Assembly (NCBI RefSeq): GCF_018127785.1
Contig: NZ_CP072390.1
Coordinates: forward strand, 1,054,001-1,118,000
Length of the DNA stretch: 64,000 bases
Reading direction: 5' to 3'
Source: Prevotella scopos JCM 17725
GTDB taxonomy: Bacteria > Bacteroidota > Bacteroidia > Bacteroidales > Bacteroidaceae
In this document: positions 17,741 to 27,672 of the stretch, piece by piece
Numbering within the stretch: the first letter of the stretch is position 1
Layout: every line of letters starts with the position of its first letter
Made by a program: the position numbers and the translations under genes
The notes under the pieces: generated by a model
The model's input: only the letters and a program-made list of their open reading frames with translations
What the model was told of the DNA's origin: nothing
Database searches by the model: none

Positions 17741-18782
17741 TATGTGACAAAAATGTGCTTAAAATCTCCCATTCCCCTTTTATTTCTTAGGAGAATGGGA
17801 CTTTATAAAGTCTTGGATGAAGATCTTTCTTCTTTCCATACTGATCCCCTTGTGTAGGTTCAATTTTGTCTTTAAATCTGCATTGAGTGATTCAATGGCA
17901 TTGTTTGTATTTGGCATCTTCAATTCAGGGTAATCATAGTATGTCCACAATGACGACATATTCCTTTTAAGGCTCAAAAAAGCACTACGTAGAGCTTTAT
18001 GAGTATAATGTGATTTTCCATCTTCTGTTGTTGTCCGTTCCTTAAGAAAATCCTCCCACTTGGTGTACCATTCCTTTAAAGCCCCAATAAAGGACTCCTT
18101 GTCCGTATGACATAACATCTTGGATAATTCAAGCAGTTCTTTTGAAGCCTCAAGCTTGGGTCTTGAAGTTAGTTTTGTCTTTATAGTCATTACTTGATGG
18201 AACTGGCATAATTGGAATTTATAATTGGGAAAAGCTTGCCTAAGTCCCTTAAAACCATCGCATACAAGCCCTTGAATGGTATACCCAAGTGACTCCAAGT
18301 AGCTTATGCCCTCCTTATAGTCTTCAAGACGTTCATGCCTATTGATAAACTTAAACCAAAGTACATCACCAGACAATGAATCCTTCATGATAACGACACC
18401 AAAATTACGTCCCCAATAGGTGGCATCCATTAAAACCACTACAGGGCGAACAAGAAGGTTGGGAAGTTCTTCTTTATAAGATTTGGTGAGTTTTCTATAA
18501 ATTGTCCTGGTTGAAACTCCGTACTCCTCTGATAGATCTTTGACTGTTAGATTACCCTTGGAATAACGATTATTGACAATGGTATTGGTAAGGCGATTAT
18601 GTCCAACAAAGCTCCTCTTACAGCACTTACAATACCAGCGTTGACTACCATTAAGATGACCACGTTTTATAGTCGATTTTGAGCCACAATAAAAGCAGAT
18701 TTTTTGCCATAAAAATATAAATAAAACAAAGATAATGATTATTAGATAGTTACAAGGATTTTAAGCACATTTTTGTCATATA
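17741..18782. mobile_element. IS256-variant (Zn-ribbon type) insertion sequence
   Basis: Inverted repeats of 26 bases bound the element. The left end 17741-17766 (TATGTGACAAAAATGTGCTT...) matches the inverse of 18757-18782 at 25 of 26 positions. A second, weaker copy of the left repeat (TATGTGACAAAAGTGTGCTT) lies at 17701-17720, so the true end may be 17701 or an older end remains. No convincing target duplication was found with either choice. It holds one transposase gene on the minus strand. Confidence 0.8.
17780..18710 (-). pseudogene. IS256-family transposase, variant Zn-binding type, apparent 1-base frameshift
   Basis: About 310 residues in two frames. The DDE core MDATYWGRNFG...VCDGFKGLRQAF...NNAIESLNADLK is intact in one frame. 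That frame is open upstream through a zinc ribbon (CFYCGS...CKCCKRSF) and a helix-turn-helix (DLSEEYGVSTRTIYRKL), but has no usual start codon. The ATG at 18710 (minus) lies one frame off, because the A-run after ATGGC has six A. With five A it would read MAKICFYCGS. Either the gene is disabled, or it is expressed by slippage on the A6 run. An internal GTG at 18439 could make only a truncated product lacking both DNA-binding parts. Confidence 0.75.
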
Positions 18783-18960
18783 GGCCCATGTATTATATAA
18801 ATATTCTTTATTATCTAACAATATCGTAAATTAAGACGACAAATTACTGAATAGAAGAAAAATTGAATTATTCGTCTTCATTCTGCTGCTTTCTATCATC
18901 CTTTTCGAGATGCAGGATGTCTAGCTCTTTATAGTAAGCGTATAAGAGACATAAAAGAAA

Positions 18961-18993
18961 AAGGGATCCATAGCATCACTGCTGAGATCCCTT
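18961..18993 (-). terminator. Terminator of the kor operon
   Basis: AAGGGATC pairs with GATCCCTT; the minus strand continues TTTTTC. It lies 80 bases after the last kor gene. Confidence 0.7.
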
Positions 18994-19072
18994 AAACAAA
19001 TTAGAGAGTTATAAAAAATCAGGTTCATTCTTAAAATTACTGCAGATACCTCTACAGTAATATCACTCATAA

Positions 19073-19615
19073 TTACTGCTGAGTAATAATCTTCATGCCC
19101 TCTTCCACTGCTTCCATATTCAGCGGAATGAGTTTATGATGGCGTTCTGGCAGACTCTTAAAGAGTGCCTTCTTAAGACCATCGGTGCTGACAACAGGAC
19201 AAACCTTTAACAGTCCACCTAAGACTATCATATTAAAAACTTTTGAATTCTTCATCTCAGCAGCCTTGTCCATAGCATTGATACGATAGACATTGATGTC
19301 CTTACGAGTTGGAGGGTTGAAGACACCGTATCCATCATAGATAAGCAAACCACCCGGCTTTACCTTTGGTTCAAACTTATCCAATGAAGGCTGGTTCAAA
19401 ACAATCGCAACATCATATTTGCTGAGAATAGGAGAAGAAATACGGTCGTCACTTACAATAACCGTAACGTTGGCAGTACCACCACGCTGTTCTGGTCCAT
19501 AAGCAGGCATCCATGTTATCTCCTTATTTTCCATTAGTCCCGAATAAGCCAGAATCTTACCCATAGAGAGTACGCCCTGACCACCGAAGCCACTAATAAT
19601 TATCTCTTTTTTCAT
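19073..19615 (-). CDS. korC: 2-oxoacid:ferredoxin oxidoreductase, gamma subunit
   Basis: 180 residues, the usual size of the gamma subunit. It begins IIISGFGGQGVLSMGKILAYSG, the family signature, with the conserved AYGPEQRGG loop. It is the last gene of the operon, 28 bases after the beta subunit. With the alpha, beta and ferredoxin subunits it oxidises a 2-oxoacid (2-oxoglutarate or a branched-chain oxoacid) to the acyl-CoA, reducing ferredoxin. Confidence 0.85.
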   Translation of the reverse strand: MKKEIIISGFGGQGVLSMGKILAYSGLMENKEITWMPAYGPEQRGGTANVTVIVSDDRISSPILSKYDVAIVLNQPSLDKFEPKVKPGGLLIYDGYGVFNPPTRKDINVYRINAMDKAAEMKNSKVFNMIVLGGLLKVCPVVSTDGLKKALFKSLPERHHKLIPLNMEAVEEGMKIITQQ

Positions 19616-19643
19616 ATTACACCTTATTTATATGGGAGAAGAA

Positions 19644-20411
19644 TTAAAGACCTGTGGTGTCTTTCAAATCTCCCTTTTCATATTCAGGGAACATATTCTC
19701 ACGCATCCACTCATTAGCCTTTACAGGAGTAAGTTTCCAACCACTATTACAGGTAGAAACAATCTCAACCAACGAGCTTCCCTTTCCTTGCATACTTGCT
19801 TCAAAAGCTTTGCGAATAGCACGCTTTGCTTTATTGATTGAAGCTACGGTGTCAACACTCTGACGAGTTACATAGCAGGTTCCCTTCAAGTGACTTGCCA
19901 ACTCCGTAATGTTCAGATTATAGCCATGCAGTTCTGGTTCACGACCATACGGACAAGTTGCAGTCTTCTGACCCATAAGCGTTGTAGGCGACATCTGACC
20001 ACCTGTCATACCATAAATGGCATTATTAATAAAGATAATTGTAAAGTTCTCACCACGGTTCAAAGCATGGAGTGTCTCTGCTGTACCAATACAGGCAAGG
20101 TCACCATCACCCTGATAAGTGAATACCAAACGATCTTCCCAAAGGCGCTTAACACCCGTTGCAACAGCTGGAGCACGTCCGTGAGGAGCCTCTTGCCAGT
20201 CAATATCGAGATAGCGATAAGCAAACACGGCACAGCCTACAGGACAGACTCCAATTGCCTTGTCATTCATTCCCATATCCTCGATTACTTCTGCAACTAA
20301 CTTATGAACCACACCATGTGAACAACCTGGACAATAGTGCATTGTCGTGTCGTTCATTAGCGTAGGCTTCTTATACACCAGGTTCTCCGGTGAAATTATA
20401 TCATTTGCCAT
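19644..20411 (-). CDS. korB: 2-oxoacid:ferredoxin oxidoreductase, beta (TPP-binding) subunit
   Basis: 255 residues. N-terminal YCPGCSHG, then the thiamine-diphosphate motif GDGDLACIG...NNAIYGMTGGQMSPTT, which binds the cofactor and Mg. The single PGCSHG cysteine is usual for this class. It is cytoplasmic and pairs with the alpha subunit encoded 18 bases upstream. 2-oxoglutarate versus branched-chain oxoacid as substrate cannot be told from sequence alone. Confidence 0.88.
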   Translation of the reverse strand: MANDIISPENLVYKKPTLMNDTTMHYCPGCSHGVVHKLVAEVIEDMGMNDKAIGVCPVGCAVFAYRYLDIDWQEAPHGRAPAVATGVKRLWEDRLVFTYQGDGDLACIGTAETLHALNRGENFTIIFINNAIYGMTGGQMSPTTLMGQKTATCPYGREPELHGYNLNITELASHLKGTCYVTRQSVDTVASINKAKRAIRKAFEASMQGKGSSLVEIVSTCNSGWKLTPVKANEWMRENMFPEYEKGDLKDTTGL

Positions 20412-20429
20412 AATAAACGTCCTCCTTTC

Positions 20430-21515
20430 TTACTTAACTAACGTTTCCTTGAGTGCGTTGACAATCTCTTCTGGGTCAGGAACAATACCACCTAAGCGTC
20501 CAAAGTGCTCTACTGGTAAAGCTCCGTTGATTGCCAAACGAACATCCTGTACCATCTGACCTGCATTGATTTCACTTACCAATACACCCTTCTTACCCTT
20601 ACAAAGCTCTGCAAGCTGTTTGCTTGGGAAAGGCCACAAAGTGATTGGACGGAATAAACCAACCTTTAATCCTTCCTCACGTGCCAACTCCACAGCTTTC
20701 TCACCGATACGTGCAGCACTACCGAAACTAACGATAACATAGTCTGCATCTTCGCACTGCTGAGTCTCAAAGCGTACCTCATTCTCACGAATCTGACGAT
20801 ACTTCTCCTGTAAGTGGAGGTTTCTTTCTTCCATTATCTCTGGCTTCAATTCCAAAGAAGTAATGATATTAGGATTACGATCAGCTGTACGACCTGTTGA
20901 AGCCCATGGGCATTCTTTGATGATTTCCTCCTCCGTACGGCGTGGTTTTTGTGGAGGAAGAATTACTTTTTCCATCATCTGACCGATCACACCATCAGAA
21001 AGAATCATCGCAGGGTTACGATACTTGAATGCTAATTCAAAAGCCAAATCGACAAAATCAGCCATCTCCTGTACAGAGTTTGGTGCTAACACAATTACAT
21101 TGTAATCGCCATTACCACCTCCACGTGTTGCCTGGAAATAGTCACTCTGGCTCGGCTGGATTGTTCCAAGACCTGGACCGCCACGCTGAACGTTAACAAA
21201 GACGCCTGGAAGTTCTGCACCAGCCATATAGCTGATACCCTCCTGCATCAAAGCTACACCAGGTGATGAAGAACTTGTCAGCACACGCTTACCAGCACCA
21301 GCACCACCATATATCATATTGATTGAAGCCACCTCGCTCTCAGCCTGAAGAACAACCATACCCGTTGTTTCCCAAGGTTTCAATGCTGCAAGTGTCTCAA
21401 TTATCTCACTCTGAGGAGTGATAGGGTAACCAAAGTAGCCATCAGCGCCACAGCGGATTGCTGCATGGGCTATAGCCTCGTTACCCTTCATTAGTTTTAC
21501 ATCTTGTTCTGCCAT
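20430..21515 (-). CDS. korA: 2-oxoacid:ferredoxin oxidoreductase, alpha subunit (VorB-type)
   Basis: 361 residues. It starts with the KGNEAIAHAAIRCGADGYFGYPITPQSE pattern of the alpha subunit, in which the first Glu and the YPITP loop contact substrate and CoA. The DGVIGQMME segment and the C-terminal FGRLGGIVPDPEEI are as in VorB/KorA proteins. Only two bases separate it from the ferredoxin gene upstream. Confidence 0.88.
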   Translation of the reverse strand: MAEQDVKLMKGNEAIAHAAIRCGADGYFGYPITPQSEIIETLAALKPWETTGMVVLQAESEVASINMIYGGAGAGKRVLTSSSSPGVALMQEGISYMAGAELPGVFVNVQRGGPGLGTIQPSQSDYFQATRGGGNGDYNVIVLAPNSVQEMADFVDLAFELAFKYRNPAMILSDGVIGQMMEKVILPPQKPRRTEEEIIKECPWASTGRTADRNPNIITSLELKPEIMEERNLHLQEKYRQIRENEVRFETQQCEDADYVIVSFGSAARIGEKAVELAREEGLKVGLFRPITLWPFPSKQLAELCKGKKGVLVSEINAGQMVQDVRLAINGALPVEHFGRLGGIVPDPEEIVNALKETLVK

Positions 21516-21517
21516 AA

Positions 21518-21751
21518 TTACACCTCCACTTTTTTACGATAGACTGTGATACAGCCATCAGGACACACCGTAGCACAAGCAGCACAACCAATGCAATCAT
21601 CTGGGCGTGCTGACTCAATATACGGATATCCGTGGACATTTACTTTCTTTTGAGCCAATGCAATAACATCTTTCGGACATGCAACGATACACAATTGGCA
21701 TCCTTTGCATCTATCTGTGTTTACTACAATGGCACCTTTCATCTTGCTCAT
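21518..21751 (-). CDS. korD: 4Fe-4S ferredoxin subunit of the oxidoreductase
   Basis: 77 residues with two cluster motifs: CKGCQLCIVACPKD (residues about 15-28) and CIGCAACATVCPDG (about 54-67). It passes electrons from the TPP centre to ferredoxin. It lies 2 bases before the alpha subunit and 12 bases after the TPR miniprotein. Confidence 0.88.
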   Translation of the reverse strand: MSKMKGAIVVNTDRCKGCQLCIVACPKDVIALAQKKVNVHGYPYIESARPDDCIGCAACATVCPDGCITVYRKKVEV

Positions 21752-21763
21752 AGTTTTTGTATT

Positions 21764-21943
21764 TTAAGGATTATACGCATCCTTGTTATAGAAGTTAAGA
21801 ATATTCTCCACCATTTCTTTTGCGATTACTGCTGGAGAATCAGGGTCCAACTCGATTGCCTCCATATAGTTAGCTAAGGCTTCTTGCCAGTCGCCTCTCT
21901 GTCGGCATTCATTACCTCGTTGGAAATATTCCTCTGCTGTCAT
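21764..21943 (-). CDS. 59-residue TPR miniprotein in the kor operon
   Basis: A short ORF reading MTAEEYFQRGNECRQRGDWQ and continuing EALANYMEAIELDPDSP, which is a near-perfect single tetratricopeptide repeat, then a C-terminal helix. Its ATG abuts the folD TAG with no base between, and its stop lies 12 bases before the ferredoxin gene, so translation is probably coupled. A single TPR is too small to act alone, and a role in assembly of the oxidoreductase is only inferred from position. Confidence 0.75.
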   Translation of the reverse strand: MTAEEYFQRGNECRQRGDWQEALANYMEAIELDPDSPAVIAKEMVENILNFYNKDAYNP

Positions 21944-22828
21944 CTACTTATAGTATTCTTTCTTGCCTGCAGCAAGTGTATTTTTCATTAGTGAACAGAT
22001 GGTCATAGGACCAACACCACCCGGAACAGGCGTAATGAATGAGCAAAGAGGAGCAACCTCATCAAACTTAACATCGCCACACAACCTAAATCCACCCTTA
22101 CGAGTTTCGTCTTTCACACGTGTTGTACCAACGTCAATAACCACTGCACCAGGCTTCACCATATCAGCTGTTACAAATTCAGGTCTGCCAATAGCTGCTA
22201 TAATGATATCTGCCTCTTGACACTCTTTCTTCAAGTCTTTTGAACGAGAGTGGCACACTGTAACTGTTGAATCTCCATACTGCTTCTGCATCATCAACTG
22301 TGCCATAGGCTTACCTACGATGTTACTGCGACCTAAGATAACACACTTTTTACCTGAAGTCTCAATATGATAATGCTGCAATAAGGTAAGAATACCCAAT
22401 GGAGTAGCGGAAATAAAGCAAGGTAGTCCGATAGCCATACGTCCCACATTAATAGGATGGAAACCATCTACATCCTTGCGATAGTCAACCGCCATTATTA
22501 TTTTCTGCTCATCAATATGCTTTGGCAAAGGAAGCTGAACAATGAAGCCATCAACGTCCTCATCCTTATTCAGCTTATCCACACAAGCCAAAAGCTCTTC
22601 TTCTGTAACATCAGCCTCAAAACGAATGAGTGTAGATTTAAAGCCACACTGTTCGCAGGCAATTACCTTATTCTTAACATAGGTTTCACTTCCTCCATCA
22701 TGCCCCACCAAAACGGCAGCCAAATGGGGTTGTTTACCACCTGCGGCAACGATTGCCTTCACTTCTTCGGCAATCTCACGCTTTATAGCTGTAGCTGTTG
22801 CCTTTCCGTCTATTAACTGATATTCCAT
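21944..22828 (-). CDS. folD: Methylenetetrahydrofolate dehydrogenase / methenyl-THF cyclohydrolase
   Basis: 294 residues, standard length. Motifs: substrate loop YVKNK (about 50-54), [17 protein letters not shown], the NADP-binding [14 protein letters not shown] and the closing [11 protein letters not shown]. It interconverts 5,10-methylene- and 10-formyl-THF for purine and formyl-Met synthesis in the cytosol. It sits between ffh and the kor genes on the same strand, with a 31-base gap to ffh. Confidence 0.93.
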   Translation of the reverse strand: MEYQLIDGKATATAIKREIAEEVKAIVAAGGKQPHLAAVLVGHDGGSETYVKNKVIACEQCGFKSTLIRFEADVTEEELLACVDKLNKDEDVDGFIVQLPLPKHIDEQKIIMAVDYRKDVDGFHPINVGRMAIGLPCFISATPLGILTLLQHYHIETSGKKCVILGRSNIVGKPMAQLMMQKQYGDSTVTVCHSRSKDLKKECQEADIIIAAIGRPEFVTADMVKPGAVVIDVGTTRVKDETRKGGFRLCGDVKFDEVAPLCSFITPVPGGVGPMTICSLMKNTLAAGKKEYYK

Positions 22829-22859
22829 AGTAATATATTATTTGATAAATATGTTTCTT

Positions 22860-24212
22860 TTACATCTTCGGCATGCCTGGCATTCCTGGCATACCCTTCA
22901 TTTTGCTCATCATACCTGCCATCTTCGAGCCAGTTACCATCTTCATCATCTTACGCGTCTGATCAAACTGTTTTATGAGTCGGTTGACCTCTTGTATATT
23001 GGTACCAGAACCCTTTGCAATACGTTGACGACGTGAATTATTGAGCAACTCAGGATTTGTACGCTCCTTCGGTGTCATACTCTGAATAATAGCTTCAATA
23101 CCTTTGAAAGCATTATCATCAATATCAACATCTCGAATAGCTTTGCCTACACCAGGAATCATAGAAGCGAGGTCTTTTAGGTTACCCATCTTCTTGATTT
23201 GCTGTATCTGATTATAGAAATCGTTGAAATCAAACTGATTCTTCTGAATCTTCTTTTGCAGACGCTTTGCCTCTTCCTCATCAAACTGCTCCTGCGCACG
23301 TTCAACAAGTGAGACTACGTCACCCATACCCAAGATACGATCTGCCATACGACCTGGATGGAACACATCGATGGCTTCCATCTTCTCTCCTGTGCCAATG
23401 AACTTGATAGGCTTTGTGACAACCGTACGGATTGACAATGCTGCACCACCACGTGTATCACCATCAAGCTTTGTAAGAACGACGCCATTAAAATCTAATC
23501 GATCATTAAACTCCTTGGCAGTATTCACTGCGTCTTGCCCTGTCATTGAGTCAACGACAAACAGGGTTTCATCAGGATGAACATGATTCTTGAGACTCTC
23601 AATCTCATTCATCATCTCCTCATCAACGGCCAGACGACCAGCGGTATCGATGATGACAACATCATATCCCTTTGCCTTTGCCTCTGCAAGTGCGTGATCT
23701 GCAATATCATTCACATTCTTGTTATCAGGCTCGCTATAGACAGCTACACCAACCTGCTCACCAACTACTTTCAACTGATCAATAGCAGCAGGACGATATA
23801 CGTCACAAGCAACCAGCAATGGATTCTTATGTTCCTTCGTCTTGAGCATGTTTGCCAATTTACCAGAGAATGTGGTCTTACCAGAACCTTGCAAACCACT
23901 CATCAATATGATTGATGGCTTACCTGACAGATTCAAACCAACAGCCTCACCACCCATCAACTCTGCCAACTCATCATGCACAATCTTAACCATGAGTTGT
24001 CCAGGTTTAACAGCTGTAAGCACGTTCATACCTAATGCCTTCTGCTTTACAGTGTCAGTAAATGATTTTGCAACTTTATAGTTAACATCGGCATCAAGAA
24101 GCGCTCTGCGCACGTCCTTCAGGGTTTCTGCTACATTTATCTCTGTAATCTTTCCCTCTCCTTTGAGAATCTTAAAGGAGCGTTCAAGACGATCACTTAA
24201 ATTTTCAAACAT
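22860..24212 (-). CDS. ffh: Signal recognition particle protein Ffh (SRP54)
   Basis: 450 residues. N domain, then the GTPase G domain with GLQGSGKTTFSGKLA (about 108-122), DTAGRLAVDEEMM, TKLDGDTRGGAALS, and the methionine-rich M domain ending MMSKMKGMPGMPGMPKM. It binds 4.5S RNA and targets nascent membrane proteins to FtsY. It is probably the first gene of the ffh-folD-kor run. No gene precedes it for about 400 bases other than degraded IS sequence. Confidence 0.95.
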   Translation of the reverse strand: MFENLSDRLERSFKILKGEGKITEINVAETLKDVRRALLDADVNYKVAKSFTDTVKQKALGMNVLTAVKPGQLMVKIVHDELAELMGGEAVGLNLSGKPSIILMSGLQGSGKTTFSGKLANMLKTKEHKNPLLVACDVYRPAAIDQLKVVGEQVGVAVYSEPDNKNVNDIADHALAEAKAKGYDVVIIDTAGRLAVDEEMMNEIESLKNHVHPDETLFVVDSMTGQDAVNTAKEFNDRLDFNGVVLTKLDGDTRGGAALSIRTVVTKPIKFIGTGEKMEAIDVFHPGRMADRILGMGDVVSLVERAQEQFDEEEAKRLQKKIQKNQFDFNDFYNQIQQIKKMGNLKDLASMIPGVGKAIRDVDIDDNAFKGIEAIIQSMTPKERTNPELLNNSRRQRIAKGSGTNIQEVNRLIKQFDQTRKMMKMVTGSKMAGMMSKMKGMPGMPGMPKM

Positions 24213-24610
24213 TGCTTTTAAACGTAAACTTATATATTCTTATTCTATCTTACAAAGATAATAAAAAGGAAAATAATTCAGCAAGCGAAAGCCCTCTATT
24301 TTAATGTATTTTAAAACACATGCTGCAAGATAATGCGCATATAAATATGGTTTGTGCAAAAAAATGTAAATCAAAACAGACAAAATTACTTATTACTGAC
24401 AATGAAATATAGAGACCCCTACCATTCCCCAGAAAAGAGAAGAAGCCTCCTCCCTCTCCGAATGGAGAGGAGAGTAATAACCGAGATACCCCTTGTATTG
24501 GTTAATGCTTTATGGTTGACAGGTAAACAAATGGAGCTTCAGGAATTTGAAGTGATAATGGGTAAAAAGAAACCGCCGTAAATATTGTATATTTGAATAT
24601 CCACAAACAA

Positions 24611-25449
24611 ATGTACAAAGATGAACAGCTGTTTCCTATATCATGCCTGAGGGATTTACACCCACGAATTCATTTGTACAGAATATAAACTTAACAGAAT
24701 CATTTTACATGCGCAAGCAAAAGGGCGAAGAAGATGTTGCCCTTCTTGTGGTGCACACTCTATTGTGAAGAATAGGTATCTCCTGCGGGACTTTGTTGAA
24801 CTTCCCATAGGTGGCAAGCGAGTAACTAGACGCATGAAGGTACAACGCTATAAATGTAAAGAATATGATTTCGACCAGCAGGAAAATATACACTTTGCCA
24901 CCAGCAGTCGCAGCTATACTCACCGCTTTGCCAAGTATGTAGTGGATTTGCTTCGTGGTATGACGCTTCAGGATGTGTCGAACCATCTGGGTGTGTCATG
25001 GGACATAGTAAAGGAGATACACTCCTCTTACCTTGAGCACCATACAGCCCTCCTTCTCTGGATGGTGTGGAGAATATAGGCATTGATGAGTTTGCCGTCA
25101 GTAAAGGGCATACATATAAAGACGATTGTAGTGGATTTAGATAAGGTGCTGTATAAGGGTAATGGGTAAGGGTGCGGAATCCTTGGCAGGATAAGTGCTT
25201 GACGGCAGGATAAGGCAGGCGGAACAGAACAAGATTACCCAACTGCAGAAAATAGCTATTACCATGCGAACCTACAGAAAAGGCATCCTTGCTTGGTATG
25301 ACTGCCATCTATCAACAGGAAAAGTCGAAGGCATCAATAACAAGACTAAAGTAATGAAACGAAATACGTATGGATTCAGGGATGAGAGAAATTTTACACT
25401 ACGGCTCTATGCACTGCACGACTATCGTATCACTCGAAATGTCGAATAG
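24611..25449 (+). pseudogene. Degraded ISL3-family transposase
   Basis: Fragments can be joined across three frames: an N-terminal MYKDEQLFPISCLRDLHPR, a zinc finger RRCCPSCGAHSIVKNRYLL, an HTH (LLRGMTLQDVSNHLGVSWD), and ENIGIDEFAVSKGHTYK with the first catalytic Asp, each followed by a stop or frameshift. About 150 residues of the DDE core are missing before the C-terminal HLSTGKVEGINNKTKVMKR block (from about 25310). No inverted ends were recognised, so the element is dead. ISL3 transposases make 8-bp duplications, the same size as those around the MITE copies. Confidence 0.75.
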
Positions 25450-25478
25450 ACCTCTTTTTGCTCCATACTAAAAAAGAA

Positions 25479-25523
25479 GTGCCGATAGCGTTTTGCCCCA
25501 AAATGAGAAAACGCTGTCGGCAC
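25479..25523 (-). terminator. Terminator downstream of pyrD
   Basis: GTGCCGATAGCGTTTT pairs with GAAAACGCTGTCGGCAC over a 12-base loop; the minus strand then runs TTCTTTTTT. It would also work from the plus side. Confidence 0.8.
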
Positions 25524-25607
25524 CTATTTTTTATTAATAATGCCACATTTCAACAAGGTAAACCTAGTAGGGAATAGCCTTACCCCCACTCTACCTTACT
25601 TAGCTGC

Positions 25608-26516
25608 TTACGCAAGACAGTTGATGATTTCCGTAACCGACTTGCAACCATGATGGTCGAGCCAACTGTTTATACCATCACGCACCTTTATCGTAACCTG
25701 TGGATCAATGAAGTTCGCTGTACCTATCTGAATGGCAGTTGCGCCTGCCATGAGGAATTCAATCGCATCTTCAGCTGTAGAAATACCGCCAAGACCGATA
25801 ATAGGAATCTTAACAGCCTTTGCCACATCATTGACCATTCGGACAGCTACAGGCTTTACAGCTGGACCACTCAAGCCACCCGTACGGATACTCAACTTTG
25901 GACAACGACGCTCAATATCAATCGCCATTCCCATCAACGTGTTAATCAGTGATACTGAATCAGCACCCTCATCTTCGCAAGCACGTGCTATGCTGGCAAT
26001 GTCAGTGACATTAGGCGAAAGCTTGACAATCATTGTCTTGTGATAATGCTGGCGCACAGCCTTCACAACGGAAGCAGCTCCAGAGCAAGTGACACCGAAC
26101 GACATACCACCTTCTTTCACATTAGGGCAAGAGATGTTCACCTCAATAGAAGGAATACCCTCCAATGCATCAAGTTTCTCTGCAGTCTCCGCATACGTTT
26201 CGGGCGAATTTCCACTGACATTGACAATCATATTCGTGTCGATATCTTTTATCTTAGGATAGATATGTTTGATGAAGTAATCTACTCCCTTATTTTGCAA
26301 ACCCACACAATTAAGCATTCCCTGAGGTGTCTCTACCATACGTGGATAGTCATTTCCTTCACGTGGTTCCAACGTCGTACCCTTGACGATAATACCTCCA
26401 AGTTCCTCCAATGGTACGAAATCAGCAAACTCCAAACCATAGCCAAAGGTACCACTGGCTGTCATCACTGGATTCTTGAGCTGTAAGTTATTTATCTTTA
26501 CACTTAAATCAGCCAT
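25608..26516 (-). CDS. pyrD: Dihydroorotate dehydrogenase, catalytic subunit (class 1B)
   Basis: 302 residues. Motifs: [10 protein letters not shown], the [11 protein letters not shown] loop, FGVTCSGAA and [10 protein letters not shown]; the FMN-phosphate site [21 protein letters not shown] is near the C-terminus. It oxidises dihydroorotate to orotate in pyrimidine synthesis and passes electrons to NAD through PyrK. It is downstream of pyrK on the same strand (116-base gap), which confirms class 1B. Confidence 0.92.
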   Translation of the reverse strand: MADLSVKINNLQLKNPVMTASGTFGYGLEFADFVPLEELGGIIVKGTTLEPREGNDYPRMVETPQGMLNCVGLQNKGVDYFIKHIYPKIKDIDTNMIVNVSGNSPETYAETAEKLDALEGIPSIEVNISCPNVKEGGMSFGVTCSGAASVVKAVRQHYHKTMIVKLSPNVTDIASIARACEDEGADSVSLINTLMGMAIDIERRCPKLSIRTGGLSGPAVKPVAVRMVNDVAKAVKIPIIGLGGISTAEDAIEFLMAGATAIQIGTANFIDPQVTIKVRDGINSWLDHHGCKSVTEIINCLA

Positions 26517-26632
26517 ATTTTAATCATCTATTTTTACAAAACTATGTGATTGTATGCTTTTTCCTTTTTAATACTATTAATATAATATAGGTATCATAAA
26601 AGGAAACTAAGTTTCAATCTCTCTTTTCTGAT

Positions 26633-27409
26633 TTATTCTTCCCACATCAATCTACGTGTGTCGAAGACAGGACCTTCCGTACAAACGCAGAGATTTCCCC
26701 CCGTCGTTTTCTCTACACAGCACAGACAAGCACCAACACCGCACGCCATCATATTCTCCAACGATGCCTCGCAAGGAATTGATGCCTTATGAGCATAACG
26801 TGCCACTGCCTTCATCATTGGCTTAGGACCACACGTAGAAATACGATCAAAACGCTCTGTGGACAGGATAGAGTGATTTGTGACAAAACCCTTCTCACCT
26901 GCAGAACCGTCCTCTGTAGTAATACATACCTTTCCATACTTCTCGAAAAGTGAAAGCTCTGCTAAGTCGGCTGCTGTACGAGCCCCCAACAAAAAGACAG
27001 GTAATCCACCAGCCTCCTTTATCTGCTTACCGAAATAAAGCAACGGAGCAACGCCAACACCACCGCCTACAAGCAATACTCGTTCTGACGGACTTGCCAA
27101 AGGTGCAAACGTATTACCCAAAGGAAGCACACAATTTAAAGTATCGCCTTCACGGAGACGTGCAAGCGTATTCGTACCTTCACCTATGGTTGCAACCAGA
27201 AGCCATAACTCATTACGCTCAATATCAACGAAATTAATGGAAATAGGACGGCGAAGAAAAGTGGAAGGCGAGCCGTCCACTCTCACCTCTACAAACTGAC
27301 CAGGCAGCATCTCTGGAAGCGGTTTCTCATCTGTCAGCTTAATAAGGACATTCCTTGCATTGACACGTTCCACGGAAGATACCTTCAAGTCGAGGACATA
27401 TTTCTTCAT
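26633..27409 (-). CDS. pyrK: Dihydroorotate dehydrogenase electron-transfer subunit
   Basis: 258 residues from the chosen start MKKYVLDLKV. FAD-binding barrel with FLRRPISI, then NAD-binding LVGGGVGVAPLL, and a C-terminal 2Fe-2S site MACGVGACLCC...LCVC. An in-frame start at 27499 would add 30 residues. However, a minus-strand -7 box TATATTTG at 27434-27441 falls inside that extension and the added residues look unlike the family, so 27409 is preferred. Confidence 0.88.
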   Translation of the reverse strand: MKKYVLDLKVSSVERVNARNVLIKLTDEKPLPEMLPGQFVEVRVDGSPSTFLRRPISINFVDIERNELWLLVATIGEGTNTLARLREGDTLNCVLPLGNTFAPLASPSERVLLVGGGVGVAPLLYFGKQIKEAGGLPVFLLGARTAADLAELSLFEKYGKVCITTEDGSAGEKGFVTNHSILSTERFDRISTCGPKPMMKAVARYAHKASIPCEASLENMMACGVGACLCCVEKTTGGNLCVCTEGPVFDTRRLMWEE

Positions 27410-27433
27410 CTTTGCTTTGTTTAAAAAACTATG

Positions 27434-27441
27434 CAAATATA
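27434..27441 (-). promoter_or_regulatory. -7 box (TATATTTG) for pyrK-pyrD
   Basis: Minus-strand TATATTTG, 25 bases before the ATG at 27409. It excludes the longer start. Confidence 0.6.
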
Positions 27442-27595
27442 GGCAAAATATCCCGATTATAGACTGATTGAAGAAAAAAACAGAAAGAAATCCTTTCAAA
27501 ATGAGTAATGCCCATAAACATCTATCACATTAATAATACAATTTACACCTTTATATATAATCAGAAAGAAACAATCTTATGCTTTTTCAGTCTCC

Positions 27596-27672
27596 GTGCT
27601 ATAACCCAGCACATAATGTGTTAGTTCCTAACACACGTGGTGTGGATGATTAGCACGATACGTGCTAAGGGA
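27596..27672. repeat. 22-base-period intergenic module, locus 3
   Basis: Units start at 27607, 27629 and 27651: CAGCACATAATGTGTTAG..., TAACACACGTGGTGTGG..., TAGCACGATACGTGCTAAGG. The lead-in GTGCTATAACC matches locus 1 (GTGCTATATGC). No ORF or terminator accounts for it. Confidence 0.65.

Noticed and set aside
18783..18790. Target-site duplication of the IS256-variant element
   Set aside because: The bases after the right repeat do not match the 8 bases before either left repeat.
24354..24581. 75-codon ORF before the ISL3 remnant
   Set aside because: No recognisable domain, no RBS, and it lies in decayed insertion-sequence surroundings.
24826..25308. 160-codon minus-strand ORF over the ISL3 remnant
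   Set aside because: Antisense to identifiable transposase fragments, with no homology of its own.
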